The notes: a model not told the origin generated them from the sequence alone. A DNA stretch of 64,000 nucleotides from JBGSPQ01 sp041738505 (GCA_041738505.1 JBGSPQ010000013.1:55102-119101); one strand, 5' to 3'; positions 1 through 7,444 are shown, counted from the first letter of the stretch. A program made the numbers and translations.

Positions 1-1011
1 ATTGATGAAGAGACTTTGAACGAAAAAAGAAAAATGGTTGATGTGGAAACGTTGGTTAATTACGGGCTTTTTGTGGGGGCGACGGATGAAAACGCGGAAA
101 CGGTCGGGAAGATAAAAGGAACGGCCGGGGTGAAAGCATATCTTGGAAGTTCCACCGGCAATCTGCTTCTGGACGCCAAGATTTACTTTGAAAAACTTTT
201 GGAAAATACGGAGAAAATTGTGGCCGTACATGCTGAAAGCGAGCTTTGTATGCTGGAGCTGGCATCCGAGTACGACGGGAAAAACGATCCGTGCGTTCAT
301 TCGCTGATAAGGAGCCCGGATTGCGCCTATGAAGCCGTGAAAGATACTTTACATCTGGCCAAAAAACACGGTAAAAAAATCCATCTGTGCCATGTCTCCA
401 CGGAAAAAGAGCTGGATGCCGTGCGTAAGTTTAAGGATGAAAATGTGAGCGTGGAGGTTACCCCGCACCATCTTTTTCTGACGACTCTGGATTATGAAAA
501 ATTGGGAAATCTGATAAAGGTTAATCCGCCCGTGCGCGAGCCCGCCGACCAGGTGGCGCTGTGGGAGGGGATAAAAGATGGAACGGTAAATATTGTTGCG
601 ACCGATCATGCTCCTCATACTCTTGATGAAAAAAAGAAGGATTATAAGGACGTTCCTTCGGGTGTGCCGGGGGTTCAGACCATGCTGCCCTTGCTTCTGA
701 ACGCCGTGAATGAGGGGAAATTGTCGCTGGAGAAAGTGGTTGAGCTGACTTCGTACAATCCCGCGAAAATTTTCGGTATTAAAAACAAGGGATTGATTGA
801 AAAGGGGATGGATGCGGATTTGACGGTTGTGGATATGGAAAAAGAATCAAAAGTGAATAAGAATTATCTGTTCAGCAAGTGCGGATGGTCGCCGTTTGAA
901 GGAAGAGAGCTTAAAGGCTGGCCGGTTTTGACTTTTGTGAACGGGGAAAAAATGTATGAATGGCGGGATCGTTTTGGTGAGGCCAAGGGGAGGGAAGTGA
1001 ACTTTGGATAG
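1..1011 (+). CDS. pyrC: dihydroorotase, 5' end missing
   Basis: Third step of de novo pyrimidine synthesis: cyclises carbamoyl-aspartate to dihydroorotate in the cytosol. The reading frame is open from base 1, so the gene runs off the window. About 336 residues remain, and the N-terminal strand with the HxH zinc ligands (roughly 60-90 residues in the family) lies upstream. Visible amidohydrolase motifs are HAESE, HLCHVST, EVTPHHLFLT and ATDHAPHT, the last holding the catalytic Asp. It is followed after 78 bp by pyrD in the same direction and heads the pyr operon here. A TTG at 16 and an ATG at 34 are internal codons, not starts. Confidence 0.93.
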   Translation: MDEETLNEKRKMVDVETLVNYGLFVGATDENAETVGKIKGTAGVKAYLGSSTGNLLLDAKIYFEKLLENTEKIVAVHAESELCMLELASEYDGKNDPCVHSLIRSPDCAYEAVKDTLHLAKKHGKKIHLCHVSTEKELDAVRKFKDENVSVEVTPHHLFLTTLDYEKLGNLIKVNPPVREPADQVALWEGIKDGTVNIVATDHAPHTLDEKKKDYKDVPSGVPGVQTMLPLLLNAVNEGKLSLEKVVELTSYNPAKIFGIKNKGLIEKGMDADLTVVDMEKESKVNKNYLFSKCGWSPFEGRELKGWPVLTFVNGEKMYEWRDRFGEAKGREVNFG

Positions 1012-1030
1012 AACCGCTTTTTTAGCGGTT
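1012..1030 (+). other. small hairpin between pyrC and pyrD
   Basis: Directly after the pyrC stop, AACCGCT (1012-1018) pairs perfectly with AGCGGTT (1024-1030) around a T-rich loop. No T-run follows, so it is more likely an mRNA 3'-end or processing hairpin than a strong terminator. Confidence 0.45.
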
Positions 1031-1089
1031 GTCACTTTTGGCGGGGCGTGATTTAATGGGTGCGGAATTTAGCCGGTAACACCAAAAAT

Positions 1090-2010
1090 ATGAATCTTGA
1101 GACGGAGTTCCTGGGAGTGAAATTTTCAAACCCGCTGGTGGTGGCTTCGGGCATTTTGGGGGTGACCGGGGCCAGTCTGAAGTTTGTTGTGGCGAACGGG
1201 GCGGGGGGTGTGACATCCAAATCAATCTGGCTTAAGGAACATAAGGGTCACAAAAATCCGGTGATGATCGCGAATGAACATTATATGCTTAACGCGGTGG
1301 GTCTGCCCGACGCGGGGATAGAAAAAGCGCAGTTGGAGATGGGAAAGTACATGGAAAACAAACCGGCGCCGATGATTGCGAGTATTACGGCGGGTACAAT
1401 TGATGATTTTGGGGAGATTGCGGAAAGGATAAGTGAGCTGAATCCGGATATCATTGAGGTGAACAGTTCATGTCCGAATGTGGAAAGTGAGCTGGGAAAG
1501 CCGTTTGCCTGTGTGGCGGGTGATGTTGCGAAAGTGACAAAAATTGTTAGAGCGCGGACAAAAATTCCGATTACGGTTAAGTTGAGCCCGAATGTGGAAA
1601 ATCTGGTGGAAATTGCCAAAGCGGTGGTGGATGCGGGGGCCGACGGGCTGACTTTGATTAACACGGTGGGGCCGGGTATGGCTATAGATTTGGATATGAG
1701 AAGGCCGATTCTGGCCAACAAGGTGGGCGGGGTTTCCGGGCCGGCGATCAAGCCGATTGCGGTGAAGTGCGTTTACGATGTGCACAGGGCTTTGCCGAAT
1801 ATACCGATTATTGGGACGGGTGGAATTACCACAGGTGAGGACGCGTTGGAAATTATCATGGCGGGGGCGACTCTGGTGGGGGTGGGAACGGCCGTTTACT
1901 ATCGTGATGTTGAATGTTTCAGGTTGATCGCGGAGGAGATGAGCAGGTGGTGTGACGCCAACGGTGTCAAAAATTTGGCGGAAATCCGGGGGGTTGCGGT
2001 GGTCAGGTAA
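1090..2010 (+). CDS. pyrD: dihydroorotate dehydrogenase, class 1B catalytic subunit
   Basis: Oxidises dihydroorotate to orotate with FMN. The protein opens NLETEFLGVKFSNP and carries the substrate/FMN loop NSSCPNVE, where Cys is the catalytic base of class 1 enzymes. The C-terminal IPIIGTGGITTGEDALE and GATLVGVGTA form the FMN-phosphate site. A Cys base with pyrK next door marks class 1B, which passes electrons to NAD+ through PyrK. The start is placed at ATG 1090, giving 306 residues. An upstream in-frame GTG at 1060 would add ten residues not seen in the family. Confidence 0.95.
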   Translation: MNLETEFLGVKFSNPLVVASGILGVTGASLKFVVANGAGGVTSKSIWLKEHKGHKNPVMIANEHYMLNAVGLPDAGIEKAQLEMGKYMENKPAPMIASITAGTIDDFGEIAERISELNPDIIEVNSSCPNVESELGKPFACVAGDVAKVTKIVRARTKIPITVKLSPNVENLVEIAKAVVDAGADGLTLINTVGPGMAIDLDMRRPILANKVGGVSGPAIKPIAVKCVYDVHRALPNIPIIGTGGITTGEDALEIIMAGATLVGVGTAVYYRDVECFRLIAEEMSRWCDANGVKNLAEIRGVAVVR

Positions 2011-2066
2011 TAGTGTTTACCAGAGCGGAGAAATCAAATAACTGTATAAAAAATTTATCCAAAAAT

Positions 2067-2954
2067 ATGAGAGATTTGTCATCATTGCCCAAGGCGTTTC
2101 CGAAAGCTCTGCCGATTAAAAAAATCATCCAAGAGACCGATAATGTTAAGACTTTTGTGTTTGAATATGATTTGGGCGCGGAGCCGGGTCAGTTTGTGAA
2201 TATGTGGCTACCGGGGGTGGATGAAAAACCGATGAGTGTGGCTTATTGTGATGAAAACGAGTTTTGGGTTTCCATCTTCGCGGTGGGGCCTTTCAGCAGC
2301 GCGATGCATGAACTTAAGGAGGGGGATAAAGTTGGTGTTCGGGGGCCGTACGGCAGGGGATTCACCTGGAAGAAGGGTGAACATCTTGTGATGATGGCCG
2401 GCGGGTACGGGGCGGCTCCACTATATTATCTTACGAGGAAAGCGGTGGAGGACGGTTGCACGGTTGAGTTTGTGATTGGGGCCAGGAGCAAGAGTCATGT
2501 TCTTTATACGGAGAGGATTGAGGCTCTTAAGAACGTGTTTCTGCACGTGGCGACGAGTGACGGTTCATTGGGGGTGAAGGGGTATAACACTTTGATTCTG
2601 GAACAGCTCATTAAGGATGCGGGCAGGGGGAAATCTTTCCGCGAGCATTGCGGGGATGATACATGTGAAAGGGAGGAGGTGGATTTCGCATCTTTAAATC
2701 GCGTGTACGCCTGCGGGCCGGAGCTGATGATGAAGTCGGTGGCGGAGATGTGTCTGGCCGGAGGGATTGAATCCGAGGTTTCGGTGGAGAGGTATATGAA
2801 GTGCGGATTTGGTGTTTGCGGGCAGTGCTCGGTGGATGGCAGTGGCAAGCGCATGTGTAGTGAGGGGCCTTGTATGAGCGGCGCGGACGCGCTTAAGATT
2901 GAGGAGTTTGGTAAATACCACCGCGATGCACAAGGGAAGGTTCATGAATTCTAG
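2067..2954 (+). CDS. pyrK: dihydroorotate dehydrogenase electron-transfer subunit
   Basis: FAD and 2Fe-2S subunit that couples PyrD to NAD+. In order: a ferredoxin-reductase FAD barrel (KPMSVAY), the nucleotide-binding MMAGGYGAAPLYYL, and a C-terminal 2Fe-2S cluster with the four cysteines of MKCGFGVCGQC and KRMC. At about 295 residues it is longer than the Bacillus protein. An insertion near residues 187-210 carries an extra CGDDTC pair. ATG 2067 is chosen because the preceding 18 codons from a GTG do not look like the family N-terminus. Only 13 bp separate its stop from the long-stem element. Confidence 0.92.
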   Translation: MRDLSSLPKAFPKALPIKKIIQETDNVKTFVFEYDLGAEPGQFVNMWLPGVDEKPMSVAYCDENEFWVSIFAVGPFSSAMHELKEGDKVGVRGPYGRGFTWKKGEHLVMMAGGYGAAPLYYLTRKAVEDGCTVEFVIGARSKSHVLYTERIEALKNVFLHVATSDGSLGVKGYNTLILEQLIKDAGRGKSFREHCGDDTCEREEVDFASLNRVYACGPELMMKSVAEMCLAGGIESEVSVERYMKCGFGVCGQCSVDGSGKRMCSEGPCMSGADALKIEEFGKYHRDAQGKVHEF

Positions 2955-2967
2955 ATATTGTTTGCGG

Positions 2968-3112
2968 TGTTTGAAAAAGATTTGGCCTGAAGGCAATCAC
3001 GAGCCCGAGCGGGCATGGATCGAGCGAAGCGAGAGAGCGAGGGTGAGTGCTTAGCGCAGGACGCCTCGCAGGGGCGGACAAGCGGGCCTTCAGGAAAAAT
3101 CTTTTTCAAACA
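2968..3112 (+). repeat. long-stem hairpin element, copy 1
   Basis: An imperfect palindrome lying between pyrK and pyrE. The left arm (2968-2994) pairs with the right arm (3086-3112) at 25 of 27 positions. The 99-bp segment 2991-3089, beginning AGGC and ending GCCT, recurs at 42755-42853 on the other strand with only five differences. Outside that segment the arms of the two copies are unrelated in sequence, although each pair is self-complementary. Inside the core are GCCC/GGGC around GAGC and a GCGAGG/CCTCGC pairing. No T-run follows, so it is not a classical terminator. It reads in the sense direction of the pyr operon. Confidence 0.85.
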
Positions 3113-3134
3113 ATAACACTAACATTTATCTTTT

Positions 3135-3803
3135 ATGCAGAAATATCAGGAGGAGTTTATTACTTTTTTGGTTAAGTCGGGGGCGCTGAAGTTTGGAGAT
3201 TTTACGCTTAAAAGCGGGAGGCAGTGTCCTTATTTTTTGAATATGGGGTCGTTTTACAAGGGTAGTCAGATTGTGGAGTTGGGCAAGTACTACGCCGCCG
3301 CCCTTGAGATGAACGTTAAGGAGTTTGATGTCGTTTTTGGGCCGGCTTACAAGGGTATTCCGCTGTGCGTTGCGGCGGCGGCTATGATGTACAAAGATCA
3401 TGGCAAGGATGTCGCTTACAGCTACAACAGAAAAGAAGCCAAGGATCACGGAGAGGGTGGGAATATTATCGGCGCGCCGATCACCTCCGAAACCAAAGTG
3501 GTGATTGTGGACGATGTGATGACGGCGGGAACGGCCGTGCGCGAGACTCTGGATTTGATGGATAAACTGGGTAAGCCGGAAATCAAAGGTATTTTGATTG
3601 CCGCGGACAGAATGGAAAAAGGTCAGGGCGAAAAAAGCGCCGTGCAGGAAATCAAAGACAACTTTGGCATCAACGTCTATTCAATCGTCAACCTGAACGA
3701 CATTGTTGAATTCCTCTACAACAAAGAGGTGGAGGGTACGGTTTACATAGACGACGAAAAAATGGCGGCCATCAAGGCTTACCGCGAACAGTACGGAGTA
3801 TAA
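3135..3803 (+). CDS. pyrE: orotate phosphoribosyltransferase
   Basis: Joins orotate to PRPP to give OMP. The 222-residue protein has the type I PRTase fold with the PRPP-binding motif VVIVDDVMTAGTAVRE and the family's FGPAYKGIPL. The ATG at 3135 follows an AT-rich, Shine-Dalgarno-free leader that begins just after hairpin copy 1, so the structured element would sit within 25 nt of this start on the operon mRNA. The HAD gene follows 16 bp downstream. Length and motifs are normal for the family. Confidence 0.95.
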   Translation: MQKYQEEFITFLVKSGALKFGDFTLKSGRQCPYFLNMGSFYKGSQIVELGKYYAAALEMNVKEFDVVFGPAYKGIPLCVAAAAMMYKDHGKDVAYSYNRKEAKDHGEGGNIIGAPITSETKVVIVDDVMTAGTAVRETLDLMDKLGKPEIKGILIAADRMEKGQGEKSAVQEIKDNFGINVYSIVNLNDIVEFLYNKEVEGTVYIDDEKMAAIKAYREQYGV

Positions 3804-3819
3804 TTTCTAACCAATACAA

Positions 3820-4470
3820 ATGCTAAAAGCTGTAATTTTTGATATGGACGGGGTGATTGTGGACAGCGACCGCATGATTTATGAATTGGAAAGGAAGATG
3901 TTTGATGAGTTGGGGATTGAGGTGAGCGCGGAGGATCATTTGTCTTTTGTGGGCATGACGGCCCAGAAATTCTGGGCGGCGGTGAAGGAAAAGTACGGGA
4001 TTAAGCAGTCTGTGGAGGAGTTGTTGGAGTATTTTGTAAAAAATACCTATGATTATTTTGAAACGTGTGAAATTGAGCCGATGGAGGGGTTGTTGGCTTT
4101 TCTTGAGAATTTGCGGGGGCACGAGGTGAAAGTGGCGCTGGCTTCCTCCGGTGAGCCGAGAAGGATTGGTTTGATAATGAAACGTCTTGGACTGGATGAG
4201 GTTTTTAGCGTTCGTGTGACTGCTGATGATGTGGTGCACGGCAAGCCCGATCCCGAGGTGTTTTTGAAAGCGGCGGAGAAACTGGGGATCGCGCCGGCGG
4301 ATTGTGCCGTGATTGAAGACGCCAAACTGGGAGTGGACGCGGCAAATTCGGCGGGAATGTTGAGCGTGGGCTTTAACGCCATTCCCGGCCGGCAGGATTT
4401 AAGCGCGGCGAAATTGATTGTGGGTGGGTTTGCGGAATTGAGTTATGTGAAGTTGGCGGCATGTTGCTGA
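3820..4470 (+). CDS. HAD-superfamily phosphatase, beta-phosphoglucomutase-like
   Basis: A 216-residue haloacid dehalogenase enzyme. Motif I is FDMDGVIVD at the N-terminus with the nucleophile Asp. Motif II is the SSG region near residue 109, motif III is the Lys of GKPDPEVF, and motif IV is IEDAKLGVDAA. The helical cap between residues 15 and 85 is of the phosphoglycolate-phosphatase / beta-PGM type. The exact substrate cannot be read from sequence. Its place between pyrE and pyrF suggests a nucleotide or sugar-phosphate role, which is inference. The last codons and the TGA stop lie within the left arm of the 4457-4607 hairpin, so the arm also codes for the C-terminus. Confidence 0.88.
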   Translation: MLKAVIFDMDGVIVDSDRMIYELERKMFDELGIEVSAEDHLSFVGMTAQKFWAAVKEKYGIKQSVEELLEYFVKNTYDYFETCEIEPMEGLLAFLENLRGHEVKVALASSGEPRRIGLIMKRLGLDEVFSVRVTADDVVHGKPDPEVFLKAAEKLGIAPADCAVIEDAKLGVDAANSAGMLSVGFNAIPGRQDLSAAKLIVGGFAELSYVKLAACC

Positions 4471-4607
4471 TATTCCAAAAAGGCACCGGCGCCACTTTTT
4501 CCTGCGAAAAGTGTCGCCTATGGTCCTCGCACAGGCTGCTTTGCTTCGCAAAGACCAAGTCAGCCTGTGCTGTGGAATTGCCTTTTTGTAATATCGGCAA
4601 CATGCCG
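4457..4607 (+). repeat. long-stem hairpin element, different core (type 2)
   Basis: The arms 4457-4485 and 4579-4607 pair at 28 of 29 positions on the + strand, counting one G-U, around a 93-nt core. The core holds two hairpins. One is 4488-4499 with 4507-4518 (11 of 12 pairs). The other is 4529-4538 with 4561-4570 (10 of 10), which encloses CTTTGC/GCAAAG (4539-4553). The result would be a three-way junction on a long stem. Size and plan match the 2968 and 42732 elements, but the core is not recognisably the same. It separates the convergent HAD gene and a small minus-strand gene. Confidence 0.8.
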
Positions 4608-4620
4608 TATTGCTGTAACT

Positions 4621-4770
4621 TTATTTCCCCTGTTTTTCCAACAGTTCCAGAATTTCTTTGTAAGTTAAGTAACGGTATTCGGGCGGGGTTGATTGTGGGC
4701 CCGATTGAGGTGGGGCGGTAAGGGGGCGTTTGTCGTTTTCGGGCGGGATGCTGGAGGGTGTGTTTGGCAT
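4621..4770 (-). CDS. small proline-rich protein, unknown
   Basis: A 49-residue product starting MPNTPSSIPPENDK, rich in Pro/Ser/Gln, and ending in a short predicted helix around YKEILELLEKQGK. It runs against the pyr operon. A TTGCCA/TAACAT promoter with a 17-bp spacer lies just upstream (4799-4827), which supports it as a real gene. A longer reading from a TTG at 4827 would start inside that promoter, so the ATG at 4770 is preferred. No family is recognised. A disordered N-part followed by a short helix could be a peptide-like partner-binding protein. Confidence 0.5.
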   Translation of the reverse strand: MPNTPSSIPPENDKRPLTAPPQSGPQSTPPEYRYLTYKEILELLEKQGK

Positions 4771-4798
4771 GGTTATTGTTTGAACGAATAAGGGGGAA

Positions 4799-4827
4799 AT
4801 GTTAGCGCGGGGATGGGGTTTTGGCAA
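4799..4827 (-). promoter_or_regulatory. sigma70-like promoter for the small gene at 4621-4770
   Basis: On the minus strand TTGCCA (4827-4822) and TAACAT (4804-4799) are separated by 17 bp. The predicted transcript would start about 20 nt upstream of the ATG at 4770. Confidence 0.5.
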
Positions 4828-4907
4828 TGTTTTGGGAAAAGGGAATTTTTTATGTTGATTATTTTTTGGTTTTTAAGTAGTTTCTAACCTTGTTTTTTGA
4901 AATTGAT

Positions 4908-5606
4908 ATGCCAAATACTATGGATAAAAAGGATGTTTCGGAGAAGTCGGTGACTCCCAAAAAACTTGTGGATCAGGGGGTGCTTTTTGACATTGGGAAA
5001 TGTTTGCGCTCAAAAAAGGGGGAACAGTTTTTTGTTTGCGATCGTGAAGGATCGCATAGGTTTGAGTTGAAGCTTAACAGCACGGGGGACATCTGTTTTT
5101 TGGACGGCAGGAATTTGCGTTTGCTGGACAGGAGTTGCGGTGATTTCTATCTGGAGGGTGAGAGCGTGGAAAAAATGATTGCGTTTGAAAATGAGGAGAG
5201 GGAGCAAAAACCGGTGGTGCAGGCGCCGGCCGCAAGAAACCCCGAAGTCTGCGGTTTTAACAACGAGGTTTTTGAGGCGGTTAAGGCGATTGTTGGCGGG
5301 AAAGGGCGGCCGGCGCCCCCCGAACAAAAGGAAAACGCTGACCTATCCAGGCTTACAAAAGTTCTTGATATCATACTGCCGATTGATCGTAAATATATGG
5401 TGTTTTCCCGTTTCCGTAATGGTCAAAGCGGTGTGACCATTAGGTTTATAAATCAAAACGGAGCCGAAGGAAAAGCCGCGGACCTGAAGGCGCTGGGCTG
5501 TGAGGTGTGTGTTTCCGCCTGTTTTATTGATGTTAATGTAGATTGTTCAAAAGAGGAGGAAAAAGTGGCGCGCAATGTGGGTCATAAATTTACGGTGATT
5601 TATTGA
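4908..5606 (+). CDS. hypothetical protein within the pyr operon
   Basis: About 232 residues, no family recognised. The N-terminal half (to about residue 95) is beta-rich and cysteine-containing. A charged, Pro/Ala-rich linker (EEREQKPVV, GKGRPAPPEQKE) leads to a C-terminal alpha/beta region ending KFTVIY. There are no signal peptide, membrane segments or catalytic motifs. The start is ATG 4908 (MPNTMDKKDV). A TTG 18 nt upstream and an ATG at 4920 are alternatives. It lies in line with pyrF 103 bp downstream, so co-expression with pyrimidine genes is likely, but a role cannot be assigned. Confidence 0.65.
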   Translation: MPNTMDKKDVSEKSVTPKKLVDQGVLFDIGKCLRSKKGEQFFVCDREGSHRFELKLNSTGDICFLDGRNLRLLDRSCGDFYLEGESVEKMIAFENEEREQKPVVQAPAARNPEVCGFNNEVFEAVKAIVGGKGRPAPPEQKENADLSRLTKVLDIILPIDRKYMVFSRFRNGQSGVTIRFINQNGAEGKAADLKALGCEVCVSACFIDVNVDCSKEEEKVARNVGHKFTVIY

Positions 5607-5709
5607 TTGTTTGCCGGCAGTGCGAACGGTGTTTTGGTGTTCACGGCGGTTTTGACTTTTATCCTCTCAGAGGGTACTTTTTGTCCGAATAAAAAATCAT
5701 AACAATCAA

Positions 5710-6729
5710 ATGAGCGAAACCAAAAAAATCAGCGAAAGCAAAAAAGAAAAATCCGTGAGAGAGGAACAGGAACGCAGGCAGGGGAGGGACGAGAAACTGC
5801 AGACGCCTTTTCATTTTGCGGACAGACTGAACGCGGAAATCAAAAAAAAGAAATCGGTTGTGTGCGTGGGGTTGGATCCGCGGTTGGAGCAGGTACCGGA
5901 GTTTATTAAGGAAAAGCATTTTGCCGCGCACAAGAACGGTTTAACTGCGGCGGCCGAATCCATCATTGAATTCAACAAGGGGATTATTGACGCGGTTGCC
6001 GATCTGGTTCCCGTGGTTAAGCCGCAGATAGCTTTTTATGAGCAGTACGGCCACGAAGGGGTGCGCGCTTTTGAAGAGACGTTGTGGTACGCGCGCGACA
6101 AGGGGTTACTTACAATCGCGGACATTAAGAGAGGGGATATTGGTTCCACGGCGGAGGCTTATGCCAAAGCTTTTCTTGGCAAGGTGAATCTGCATGGCAA
6201 GGATGTGTTTTCTTTTGACGCGGACGCGGTTACGATCGCGCCTTATCTGGGCTGGGACGGGATTAAGCCTTTTATCACAGAGGCGCGTAAGTACGGCAAA
6301 GGGCTGTTTATTCTGGTGAAAACCTCCAATCCCTCCTCGGGTGATTTGCAGGATCTGATCATGAAAAAAGATGAAGCCACGGTTTACGAAATCATGTCGG
6401 GTTATGTGGATTCGTGGGGAGCGGATGAGCTTGGTGAAGACGGATACAGTTTTGTGGGGGCCGTGGTGGGCGCCACTTTTCCGGATCAGGCCAAAGAGAT
6501 GCGCAAGCTGATGCCGCAAAACATTTTTCTGGTGCCGGGTTACGGCGCGCAGGGCGGTACGGCGGCGGACGTGAAATGCTGTTTCAACGAAGACGGTCTG
6601 GGCGCGGTGGTGAATTCGTCGCGCGGGATTATCTTTGCCTGGGAAAATTCGGATGTCTATACGGAAAAAGAATATGCCGAAGCCGCCAGGAGGGCGACGG
6701 AAAATATGATCAAGGATTTGGCCGGATAG
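5710..6729 (+). CDS. pyrF: orotidine 5'-phosphate decarboxylase, type 2
   Basis: Last step to UMP. The 339-residue protein is longer than E. coli PyrF and matches the type 2 (mycobacterial-like) group. CVGLDPRLE and VKPQIAFYEQYG are followed by the catalytic ADIKRGDIGSTAEAYAKA and the phosphate-binding VPGYGAQGG and NSSRGI. The first 35 residues are a highly charged Lys/Glu/Arg extension that the fold does not need. A later start is possible, but no ATG lies near the family N-terminus. This closes the pyrimidine operon. A weak GCCGGA/TCCGGC hairpin follows the stop. Confidence 0.95.
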   Translation: MSETKKISESKKEKSVREEQERRQGRDEKLQTPFHFADRLNAEIKKKKSVVCVGLDPRLEQVPEFIKEKHFAAHKNGLTAAAESIIEFNKGIIDAVADLVPVVKPQIAFYEQYGHEGVRAFEETLWYARDKGLLTIADIKRGDIGSTAEAYAKAFLGKVNLHGKDVFSFDADAVTIAPYLGWDGIKPFITEARKYGKGLFILVKTSNPSSGDLQDLIMKKDEATVYEIMSGYVDSWGADELGEDGYSFVGAVVGATFPDQAKEMRKLMPQNIFLVPGYGAQGGTAADVKCCFNEDGLGAVVNSSRGIIFAWENSDVYTEKEYAEAARRATENMIKDLAG

Positions 6730-6746
6730 AGCTTTCCGTCCGGCGT

Positions 6747-6956
6747 TTAGTTGTTTCCGTATACGGAACTGGAGGGCTGTTTTGGTACGGGCAGTTCAAA
6801 AATGGTCGGATCGCCGTTTAAGATGCTGTCAATAAGGTCATTTTCCAATGCCGGGGGCAGTTCGGGCTGTGAGGGTTCCGGTGTTATTTCCACGATTTGC
6901 GGTTCCGGGAAGTCTTCCCAGTTTGGCAGGTCTTTGTCGGTTGATAATTTGTTCAT
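6747..6956 (-). CDS. small acidic proline-rich protein, unknown
   Basis: A 69-residue product starting MNKLSTDKDLPNWEDF, rich in Pro, Glu and Asp, with no membrane segment or known motif. It is convergent with pyrF, 17 bp from its stop. A near-consensus promoter (6987-7015) sits 30 bp upstream of the ATG, which is the best evidence that it is expressed. It resembles the 49-residue gene at 4621 in size, composition and orientation against the pyr operon, but the two do not align convincingly. Confidence 0.55.
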   Translation of the reverse strand: MNKLSTDKDLPNWEDFPEPQIVEITPEPSQPELPPALENDLIDSILNGDPTIFELPVPKQPSSSVYGNN

Positions 6957-6986
6957 TTTTTAGGTATGATTATTATCAGGATAAGT

Positions 6987-7015
6987 ATAATAATATAATA
7001 TATTTGTTTTGTCAA
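6987..7015 (-). promoter_or_regulatory. strong sigma70-like promoter, minus strand
   Basis: TTGACA (7015-7010), 17-bp AT-rich spacer, TATTAT (6992-6987). It is oriented toward the small gene at 6747-6956 and divergent from the trpR promoter, whose -35 lies 44 bp away. Confidence 0.7.
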
Positions 7016-7058
7016 TACTTAGGTTTTGGCTTGATTGAAGTGGGGCGTCTTGTTTGGG

Positions 7059-7087
7059 TTGACATTTTTGGTGAGAGGGGGTAGTAT
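7059..7087 (+). promoter_or_regulatory. sigma70-like promoter for trpR
   Basis: TTGACA at 7059-7064, a 17-bp spacer and TAGTAT at 7082-7087. The ATG of trpR lies 26 bp downstream of the -10. The transcription start would fall in or next to the palindrome at 7092-7101. Confidence 0.75.
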
Positions 7088-7091
7088 TTGC

Positions 7092-7101
7092 GTACTAGTA
7101 C
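7092..7101 (+). promoter_or_regulatory. trp-operator-like palindrome
   Basis: GTACTAGTAC is a perfect 10-bp palindrome five bases after the -10 box of trpR. Its CTAGTAC half matches the half-site of the E. coli trp operator (known: ACTAGT-type TrpR sites). Position and sequence both fit TrpR autorepression. The site is shorter than the E. coli operator, so occupancy is inference. Confidence 0.6.
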
Positions 7102-7113
7102 ATAATTACATAA

Positions 7114-7398
7114 ATGATGGTTTCGGATTTGGATTTGATTGGCGGCTATTTGGTCCGCATTGAGGACAAAAGGGAAATGAAAATTTTTCTGGACGGGATT
7201 CTGACGGATGCCGAAAGGGAGGATATTGCCAAACGATTGCGGATTGTGGAGATGCTTAAAGAGGGGCTTCCGCAGAGGAAAATCGCCAAGGAGACGGGGG
7301 TGGGGATTGCCACGGTAACCAGAGGGGCGCGGGAACTTAAGGCTGGGAAATTTGATACGGCGGTGTGGCGCGATTTTAAAAGCTGGCGAACCTCGTAA
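7114..7398 (+). CDS. trpR: Trp repressor family protein
   Basis: A tryptophan-responsive DNA-binding repressor by homology. The 94 residues include LTDAEREDIAKRLRIVEML followed by the helix-turn-helix LPQRKIAKETGVGIATVTRG (about residues 52-71), which is very close to the E. coli TrpR reading head (GAGIATITRGSNSLKA). It has its own promoter with a trp-operator-like palindrome and lies directly upstream of trpB, so it most likely represses itself and trpB when tryptophan is plentiful. The N-terminal arm is shorter than in E. coli (108 aa). YerC-type relatives are the alternative, but the operator and partner favour TrpR. Confidence 0.85.
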   Translation: MMVSDLDLIGGYLVRIEDKREMKIFLDGILTDAEREDIAKRLRIVEMLKEGLPQRKIAKETGVGIATVTRGARELKAGKFDTAVWRDFKSWRTS

Positions 7399-7414
7399 GT
7401 TTTTTTGCTTAGCG

Positions 7415-7444
7415 GTCCGCCGGATTTAAGGGCGGACTTTTTTT
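7415..7444 (+). terminator. intrinsic terminator between trpR and trpB
   Basis: GTCCGCC (7415-7421) pairs perfectly with GGCGGAC (7431-7437) over a 9-nt loop and runs straight into seven T (7438-7444). It ends 23 nt before the trpB start. No second promoter is obvious between it and trpB, so trpB would depend on read-through, making this a candidate attenuator. Confidence 0.75.

Noticed and set aside
2991..3089. Core of the long-stem element as tRNA, tmRNA or 6S RNA
   Set aside because: No T-loop, CCA end, anticodon stem or open 6S bubble could be recognised; short and very G/C/A-rich in regular GAGCGA units.
4681..7050. Shared GATTGARGTGGGGCG string at about 4703 and 7033
   Set aside because: A 15-base match in G-rich sequence, one copy lying within the 49-residue gene; too short and without wider similarity.
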